In this document: positions 55,122 through 64,000 of the stretch, one piece after another
How the letters are laid out: each line of letters starts with the position of its first letter
Numbering within the stretch: the stretch's first letter is position 1
NCBI RefSeq assembly: GCF_037975245.1
Contig: NC_092562.1
Location: forward strand, 21,655,054 to 21,719,053
Origin: Apostichopus japonicus
Taxonomy: Eukaryota > Echinodermata > Holothuroidea > Aspidochirotida > Stichopodidae
Direction of reading: 5' to 3'
Length of the DNA: 64,000 nucleotides
Notes under the pieces: model-generated
Seen by the model: only the letters and a program-made list of their open reading frames with translations
Databases searched by the model: none
Told to the model about the DNA's origin: nothing
Program-made: the position numbers and the translations under genes

Positions 55122-55163
55122 AATTCGCGCCCCCCGGGTTAGAAAATCCTGGATACGCGCCTG

Positions 55164-58100
55164 ATAATCACACATATTGAATTATCGTGTCCCTATGTTT
55201 GCTACTGCCTACATGCACGCCAGGTTACCCTGTGTTACCCTGGTGACATTCAGAGGCACCGAATTCAGACATTCTATCATTTGATGAACAACCACCAAGT
55301 TTTACCCGATCAGGCTTATTCTTGAAGGATGGGGTGGGGTGAAGGGGGAGGGGAGGGGTACAGATAATTTGCATTGATATCACCGACACCTATTCAATTT
55401 TTTCAGCATAGCCTGGTTACAATTTTTGAGCTTTAAGAATTCAAAGAGCAATATTAAATAAATAATAAAAGACCATGAATAAAAAATATGGATGAATCAT
55501 CATCTAATGTTATCGAATATTGTCCATGCACTCATGATGAGACGTTCCACCCTTTCTTAAGGTTTGTCTTTAAAACAAGGTCTTTTCAGAATGAGAGAGA
55601 GAGTGAGTTGTATAGGGCCAACGAGTCACTTCATTTCACGGTCGAGTAGAAGTCATTGACTAGAGTCACTGTGTTATTTCTATTGGGACATAACTTCACA
55701 TTCTTCTTCGAGTCACTTGAATTTTAAAACACCCCCTCCCCCCTAACCCACTGATCCCTTCTCTAGAAAAAATATCAATCTGTGTCACTGTCGCAACGAA
55801 GCTTTAATATCACGTCATTTCGCTATTTGGGATTAGGTTTAATGGTTTAGTTGTTCAAGTAAGTTGTATCGATATCTAAAACTGCCAGTTAGGACAATTT
55901 CCTAATGCTAATCCCACTTTATACTGTCCTCCCATACCACCCTTCAAAGCATTCACACTGCCAGTACAAACAGTTTCCTAACCTTGATCTGATAGAAGCC
56001 TGATATTCCATACTGCTCATACTGACACTACGAGTGCTCTGGGTTGGGAGATAACAGCACAGTAAGGTAAAAAAAAATGCCCAACTGTGTGATTTACAAG
56101 TGAGGTTCAGTGAATATGCATGATTTATTATTCATTCAACCATCGCAATCTTCCCGTCATGCACCATTTACAATAGCGATATATGTGTGTGTGAAGTGAT
56201 TGAAAGTACAGAAATTACATACCGGTAGTGATAAATGTCCTCAATCGTGTTAAAACGGTTAATCTTCGATCGGTTAGGTTATCCGCTTACCTCACCCCGC
56301 TCCCCACCCCGGTAACGGGACCAGGTTGAGAGTGGACCAAGTTGTCTCTTAAAAAGTACCGTGGTGCATATGCGCTACTAAAGCAGTTTTTTCTTCTTCT
56401 TTTTAGCTTCACTGTTTGTGTTTAGGTATAGGCAATATTTACTCAGTTAATATGGAAGGCCATTCGTGCATGCTTAAATTTACCCCGTGATTAATTATAA
56501 TACCAAACAGACATTGTTATCACTTTCACCTTCGCCGATTTATTCTCTCCCGAACTTTACTGAGAAAAGTAAACGTACGAGAATGAGGGCAATATTTTCC
56601 AGAATTTTGCAAGTAATTTTGTTCAATAAAAGACCAGCCCCTGCTGTAGGCCAGATTTGTTGTCGTTAAATAATAAATACACTAGTCGATTCAGCCCTAA
56701 GGATATACACGAGTGACTCAAACCTCGACTTTCTATCTATCTATGATCCCATTCAAATTGATTTCCTTACTTCGAAAACTAGAAAACAAGGGAGAAGTGT
56801 TGTTTCAAATATCGAAACTACTACCACAGATTTGTGTTATCTACTTCATTGGATCAACACAATACCGTTAAAGATTTTCTTCGTAAAGCAATTTCATATC
56901 TTGTTCCGTAAATGATAACATGTTGTTTATTTTATTAAAAAAGGCAGATTATCCAACGGGGTGTTTTTAAAATTCTTTCGTTTTATATTGATTCCTACAT
57001 AAGAGTGAAAGTATTTTGGTAATTTATTTCAAACAGTACATTTTACACTTTCATGGAATTACATTCATCGAGATTCCGGAGATTGACACAGAGATATGAA
57101 AAGCATAATAATACCTTGGGTTGTTTGTGATTATAGGGAAAACCGTCCATTATCTACTATCTACATAAAAGTATAGAGCCTCGAAGCATTGTTCAAACAA
57201 ATGAATATAATTAAATTTTCATCGCATGCCTGTACTCGACAAGGTAGTCTTCGCCATAGGAACAAGGAACATCACCATAATGGCCACGTGAATATTCTAG
57301 CATAATCTAGCATAAATGCCGTATCAGTTGCACCTTGAAGACAAAAGTCTTCCAAAGGGTATAAGCCTTCAACGAGAACAGCGACCCCGAACCCCACCCG
57401 CCCCTGACCTATAAACTGGCATATGACCCCACATCCCCAACCATATACCCACTTCTCCTACATAAATCCCATTTCGGTTATCTCGATTAAATGAACATGG
57501 TAATGTTCTAATTCTAACCCTTTCGACTATGAACATATTCTGATATAGTTGCTTAGTGTCCCACCCAAGCGGACCCAAACCGTCATAGCCAAAATGGTAC
57601 TACGAACTCAAACAGACTCCCACAAACACCGAAACCATAGCAACAAACATCTCCAAGTCCCCGCCTAGGTCGCACCATTCAATACCTATAGTTTGAAAAC
57701 GAAGTTTTAAACCTCCTTATAAGAAATTGTTAGTTATTAAACAAAATTTGGTAAATTAATATCCTGGTGAGTGTATACCTTTTTCTCCTTAATTACTATG
57801 CATATAGTAACATGATACTGTATTGCGCTCTACGTGTGTGTCCCTTCTCTTATAACGATACAGTTGTTACCGTCCTCACACACACACGTATTCGACCTAC
57901 CGACCCCGTTTTCATTTTATCTAAGAAAATGAAACCTGGTTTTGTGTCTTAAACGTTGCTATAAGAACTGATGTCACTTGAAAATTCACTTGAAACCTTC
58001 CGTGAACTTGAAAACCAAAGTTTTGCATTCAGGTGTTTTGAACGTTATAAAAATTATTACACTATTTGCTCAAACAATGTAGGCTACGATATTAAGAAAT

Positions 58101-61100
58101 ATGAACTTCCCTGAACCCATAGTACAAGCGTCTTGTGATGCAATGTATAATAAGTACACTTACATATGGTTCCCGAGACCAATACTTTGGAGACAGCTAA
58201 CGTTATATACTTCTATACATATATTAAAAAAAAAATAAATATTATTTTAACCACAAGAACATCATTGATATAGGAATTGCCCTACATGACCTTCAAGTCA
58301 AGTTCAATTTCATTTTACAATTTAACAAGTAGAATGGCCTTTTCATACCGAAACTCACTCCCTATCTACGAAAACAAATATCAAAGGAGTGACCCTGTTA
58401 GGCCCCCTATGAGGGAGTCCTTCAGGGAATTATGACCGGCATTAAAATTATAGGGATGTCCCCCCCCCTCACAAAATGTTTTCTTTAAGGAAGAGGAAAC
58501 AGCTGATCAGAGTGTTGTGTAGTAGTTATATATGCATGTTATATGTTTTTAATGTTATGTTTAAGTTCACGATATGTGATAACGATTTTCACAGCACGTA
58601 GAAAAATTAAAACGTGCACCGTGTATTTGAGGGGGGGGGGGTGGGTGTGGGTGGGGGTCTTTGCATTTTGTTTTAAATCAGAGCAGCGATTGTTGTCAAA
58701 AGAAAAAGCAAGTAAACATTCAGGGTTATTTCACAGAGTTGAATATTTTGTTCAAAGTGACAGGAATATGTAAAAGAGTGGTTTGATGGCCTCAAGATTA
58801 AGCCTTATGTGTTTATATTTGATCTAAACCTATGTTTATGTAACTAATAACTTAATGTTTAATTTGAGAATAATTTGAAGTTGTAGCAAATTCCCAAGAA
58901 ATTCCTCGAGTTTGGAAGCTTCTGCAAAATAATTTCTTAATCATTAAACTTGGGGCAATATGTTCTTTATATCACATCATTCCATAAAGTTTTCATTAAT
59001 CTATTATATGGAGAATATATTCTCGCCACATTACGTCACATTACGTCACCAAACTTAAACCAATCAAACCCTGAGTTATCCTCTTTTTGGTAAGTTCTTT
59101 TCTCAATATACAAAATTCAAGGTGTCACATCGAATGTATAGATTAGAGATCGCAGTAAGGTATACACTATCGATGACTCCGACTGAATTAGTAATTCTGA
59201 ATTGTTAGTTTAACAATAATTTCTTATTTCGGTGATCAATCCTGCAGGGCGGAATCTAATTACATTACTAAGGAAAAGGACTAGAATTAACCTCTATAAG
59301 GAAAAAGAAGGTAAGTCGAAATTACCGTACTTTTTTATATTGCTAATCTGAAGGTTCCGGGTTGAATGCGATCTTTCAATCCTTCGGATGAAGTCGTCCG
59401 TCGGATATATATATATGTTCTCATTTCAAGAAATCGTGATGCTGCCCATTAAAGACATAACAACACCATGGTCACGTGCATCACTGTTCTAATGAGAGGG
59501 GGATGAGAGTGTAGCAGTCCATGTGAGCAAGTTGGATTGATTTTTGTACCCTCGCTCTGTATTGGAGGTGGTCGGTGGATATATGTATTAACTGGAACGC
59601 GACTTAAACTATATTGTATTGGTGTTTTGGGGTAGAAGGGGAGAAGGGTAGAAGGGGAGAAGGGGGGGGGGGGGGCGGCAGGACGGCTGTTAGGAAAGTG
59701 CACGCTAATTGATTTTATAAACAAACACCTACCGAGATGATCATACATCATTTTGAAACTCGTGTCGGGGTGGGTGTGGTGGGGAAGGGGAGTGGGTGTG
59801 AGGCCCTGCAATATCGTTAAACCATTCGCCATCTGATCAATGACGTCATTACACTTCATATCATACTAGGCAACTTCTTTCAGTCGCACGCAGGCTTGTG
59901 CATGCATATTATAGGATTCTTCTGAACACATTCTACGAATCGCCATCTTGAAGCCTCTACCCCCCCCCCCCAACTTACCCCTTCAGAAATAGTAAACACA
60001 AATAGTATGTTAAAACTGGTAAGTTCCCACAAGGTGCTTCAGTAGAGATTTCTACCCAAAGAATTTTTCCGAAACATACTCACGATAGAGAATATGTTCT
60101 TTCAACCACGTAAAATGACCAGATGGTGACAATAAAACGGGATAGACCAGTTAAAACATACGTGACCAGTTTGAATGCTTCTAACATTATTTCGGTTTGA
60201 GAATGACTTATATAATTTTACGATCTTTAATATAGCCATACCGTTTTAGGAGAGTGATGGAATGCATGAGCTATATATTAAGGCGACATCTGTATTTATT
60301 TGTATACAAAATACATACTAATATAACGTCTATTATACTTCAATTAGTCTGTACGCTCATCCTGAATGTGAAATACGTTCAGTGAATCTGTTTATAGTTG
60401 AATATCCGTCTCCGAGTGTAATATGTAGACCTAGAGGTAAAGAAGACGACGAAGAAGGGGGGGGGGGGCAACTTGCTTAGAAACATATCGTCAACTTTGG
60501 GCAATGTTATTGTTTTCCTATATGTGTCTATGTCATGACTTTCCTGCTGGGAAGTTTATGCTTCTGTCTGTAAATTGGTCTCGGAAGTAATTCACATATA
60601 CGTGATAGCACATTTTACATATGTTTTACATTGGTCCCCCCCCCCCCCCAAGGAGCTCGAATATACAAAAGACGTTTTCTTGAACCCATCACGTCATGTT
60701 TTGGTCGAATCGTACGCGTATGCCAAGGAAAGGTTGTAATCATAGGTTTCTTAGAAAAATACCGGGCAATTTACTACCATGAAAGAAACATTAACTGACA
60801 CTTTTTTTTTTATAGCATTCGACAAATTCATAGCAAAATCACCTACATACTTTAGAATAATCTTTGAAAAATATGAGACAAAAGGGGTTGTATATGATAA
60901 AACTTGTATTTTGTTCTATACTTCTGCCTTTTAGCTAATTTCGGAGCCGTATATTTGCATACAGCTCTGGACAAGTTCAGAAACCATATTATGTATGTAT
61001 CTATATATGGCTAATGGATAAGGTTAGTGTTCATTTATAGAGAAAGGAACTCTAGAAAAGGTTGAAGTTCCTTCTCTATCAAGGAACTCTAGATAAAGTA

Positions 61101-64000
61101 GTCGCATAGCGCCCTCGATTTGCAAAGTTTTCCTAACAGGAACTAACGACTTATAATAAACAATGTATGCACTCGCATCATATATCAGGGAGTGGCAATC
61201 ATGTCAAAGGCTTGGGGAGACCATTCTGACCCTCTCCCCCACTACATCCTTTCGCCTAGAGTATATAAGTAGGTAAAACGTCGTGAATCAATGGGAATGT
61301 CTTGTTCCTGCATTAAAATACTTGAAAGTAATCGCTCATTGTATAACCATACCTGTCTTAACTTAATTACACAAGACAGGCTTCGCCATCACAGATGAAA
61401 GGGTGACCACTGTTATAGCGTCTACCTTCAGTTATCTCGATATACCTAGATATGTAGCGGTCCTTGTAGGCTGGTAAACTAATCGCTTAGCGTAAGTTAC
61501 ACATTAGGACGTGGAGAGGCTTTCGTGCTCGATTCAGTGTTTCACAAACAGCAGATAGCAAACGAACAGTGCGTTTGTCTCATAATGCCAACCAGACGCT
61601 GTAATTGAAAAGTTACCCAAAAGTACTGCAGGTGCAAGGCTATAAGCAAAGACTTTCGTGCTACCAGATAATAATGTTATCTTTCATTCATAACTATCAC
61701 CATTTTTTGTGTGTGTTAAGGCCTGGCGGATTGTGAATTTTTCTGGGGGGGGGGGGTGCTTGGGAAAGGAAGGTTAATGTTACTTGAGCTAAACCGTTGA
61801 CCCATCATTCCATACCCGTATCCCTCCTTTCGTCTAGTAGTTATCCCCAACTCCTTCCTTTACACGTACCCAAATTTCTCCCGTGTCTACTCACAATAAC
61901 GTTCTCTTACCCTATCCCTGCTAACATTAACACGAGAGTTGAAAACGAAGCCGTTTACTTCTTTACCTTTCTACACAGTCACGTAGTCCTACCTAGAAAC
62001 TGGTATTATTTGTGGTAACTGTTCCTATGATTGGTAATCTAAACCTGTTACTTCTTGTTAAAAAACCAAACATTTCAGTTGAGTCAAGTTGCAAGCATCT
62101 GGCTTCATTGTCTTCATTGCTTTTAGTTTGTTGACATTTCAAGATTTTTATCTCACTGACAACGACGAGGTGGTAGAAACCAAATCTTTGTGTAGTCTGG
62201 GCACACCTTCGCCAAAAAGTTGCGGTCACAGATAAAAGAATTTCCAGGTATACTTAGCGTGTGAACGTCCGATATTTGCTTTCCATAAACCAATATAGTT
62301 TTCCTACAAACAGTTACCCTAATGAATAGAATGATTATTATGGAAACACTTTGAATATAATTTTGAGTTTGAAAAGTAATCAACAAGGATTTCATATAAA
62401 TACAAACGTCGATTTATTTCATTTGGCGAAGTGCTACTTTAGACTATTTGGAATATCTAGTCAGCCATTCTCTGGGACCAAGTTTCGGCAGGTGAATTAT
62501 TTACGATACTGTCACAATATACTGATTGTTCCGATCCGCTTGGCACAGACGTAGTGTGGATGTATGTTCTATAGTTTACTGAACTGAACGGTGACGGCCT
62601 TGTTAATTGTTTGATGGTTATTGAGGCGACTAACGTTTACGGGAGTGGAGTCTCGTTTTATATATTTGCTTTCTTTTGACTTTTTACAACCTATTCATGA
62701 CCTGTCTTGTTTCGCAAATTTAAGTCAATAAAAGTGTTCACATAAGAAACTACTATTGGCCTTACTTAGGCCTACATTTAAGTTTTGTTGAACGCAAGTC
62801 ACATTCCGACGGTCTTTAACTTAGGAAGCGAAGAATTATTTTAATGTTCCAAATAATGAGATCACTGGGTCATATATGATAGTTATTGATGACTTATCAT
62901 AAAAGTGAAGAATTTCCGTCAACTTGAATATATACGGTGAGTAACATTAGACTTTCACGTAAGTTATCGGTGGGCGTAATCGTAATGTAACTGCTTATAA
63001 CTAGGCTAAATCACTTACCAACAATTGTTTCGTTCGTGCAACAAAATGAATGTTAGGCCCCTGGGCGTAGAATATATTTAGGTTTGGCTCCAACACACAG
63101 ATATACCATGCGAATTAGCTCATAGCTCCAAGTTTTATTCTAAGTTAGATTATTACCTGCAGGTGGGAATGAACTTTGATAGTCCGAACCATGTTAGGAG
63201 ATGGTTTAATACATGTGTAGCCTGTGGGATTGTCTGTATCCTCCATATGACTACGGCAGGCCTAGGCCTACATATTTTTTGCTCAATTAGGCCTAGATAA
63301 GTAATTGTAAACATGAATGATCATGCTGGCATAGCCTAGTATTATCCCTAATGCTAGGATGAAATTTTCAAATGTGATTGACTTGTACACACTACAGGAC
63401 AAGTGGGCACTTCCTCAAGTCTTTTCTTGTATTTGGTAGGAATACTGTATCAGGCAGAAGGCGTACATATATATGCTTATATTTAAATAACAAATGTTGT
63501 ATTGCATCTCCCAAAGGAGAAAGGGATTTTCTTCAGAGTTTATATATGAGAGAATTACATCAAGTTATAAGTACCACATGTATGAGATACCCAGTATATA
63601 TTTTGTACCAGTTGGCTCTAAGTTCCCTAGACCTATAACCCCCCAATTTTTCCCACAAAGGTTACAACTGTTACATATTTCTAGTACACACTTTGGAACT
63701 TCTTGTGATCATAACTCAGACAGAGTTATGTAAATGGTAAAGTTAACATCATATACTAATAGTAAAAGTACTCTCATGGGAATTTTGTGACTGAATGTGT
63801 GGAATTCTTCAGATAACAATTTGGTTGTCTAGTCAAAATGACGACATGTTCAACAAAGGTCAAAACATTTGATGTGTGCTCTAGGAATAATCATTCAACT
63901 ATTTTCCAATTATAACTAGCATGCTAAATGTGGGTCAAAGTAGCACTGTAAATAACCTAGATGCCATTTAGACTGCATCCCAGAAATTTGATATATGTAG
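55164..64000. other. Intergenic, no supported gene
   Basis: AT-rich with poly-G/poly-C runs at 58631-58640, 59662-59675, 59960-59971, 60457-60468, 60636-60649 and 61745-61756, and AGGCCTAGGCCTA motifs near 63255. Open frames are short, without recognisable domains or convincing splice partners. A gene with small exons could be missed. Confidence 0.4.
55884..56041 (+). repeat. Dispersed repeat family B, copy 2
   Basis: Aligned with 48733-48886: CCAGTTAGGACAATTT, ACTGTCCTCCCAT, CAGTACAAACAGTTTCC, CTGATAGAAGCCTGATATTC, ACTGCTCATACTGACA. Same orientation as copy 1. Confidence 0.8.

Larger units (their letters stand above)
53346..55163. mobile_element. Nested hAT-like composite element (1818 bp)
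   Basis: Outer ends CAGGTGCGTATCCAGG and, reversed, CAGGCGCGTATCCAGG form terminal inverted repeats followed by GGGGGGCG/CGCGCCCCCCGGGTTAG blocks. ATAAT lies directly outside both ends (53341-53345 and 55164-55168), a short target-duplication candidate. Inside are a 130-bp purine tract, a second TIR-like unit (about 53572-53957), a third with GGCGTAGG/CCTACGCC ends (about 54062-54492), and two copies of the 44-bp motif. No transposase frame is seen, so it is a non-autonomous, repeatedly invaded element. Confidence 0.7.

Overview
This is eukaryotic genomic DNA from an animal. It is AT-rich, carries intron-dense genes with GT-AG introns, has a nuclear-type tRNA-Ala with internal A and B boxes, and is full of minisatellites, hAT-type MITEs and a LINE/SINE-like 3' tail. 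The protein families and repeat style suggest a marine invertebrate deuterostome, with an echinoderm such as a sea cucumber as my best guess. That assignment is inference; no species-diagnostic gene is present.

Layout. (1) 1-14.7 kb is mostly gene-poor, with dispersed repeats, a microsatellite (6.1-6.4 kb), a ~140-bp tandem family rich in nuclear-receptor-like half sites (12.2-13.0 kb) and a fold-back repeat (13.5 kb). The one convincing coding piece is a minus-strand exon at 11643-11954 with a SAM-like domain; three weaker exon candidates lie on the same strand. (2) 14736-14807 is a tRNA-Ala(CGC). (3) 17678-37453, minus strand, is a complete 19-exon gene for lysosomal alpha-N-acetylglucosaminidase (NAGLU, GH89). 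I assembled it exon by exon; all phases agree, giving 781 residues with both catalytic glutamates. (4) 40529-46123, plus strand, is a complete 7-exon gene for an SLC17-type major-facilitator anion transporter of 403 residues, divergent from NAGLU across ~3 kb. (5) 46.7-47.2 kb is a 22-bp minisatellite. (6) 47.2-64 kb shows no supportable gene; it holds a nested transposon composite at 53346-55163, dispersed repeats and many poly-G/poly-C runs.

The most unusual signal is inside NAGLU. Two minisatellites (96-97 bp x ~16 in intron 9; 81 bp x ~8 in intron 18) each abut the 3' splice site of the next exon, and every unit resembles that intron/exon junction. The introns have filled with about two dozen decoy splice acceptors whose use would put a stop codon in frame almost at once. 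A third, 20-bp array starts at the 5' splice site of exon 11. Together they look like introns growing by tandem duplication seeded at splice junctions.

NAGLU removes terminal GlcNAc from heparan sulphate in lysosomes, and SLC17 proteins export organic anions, several of them from lysosomes or vesicles. A functional link between the two neighbours is only speculation.
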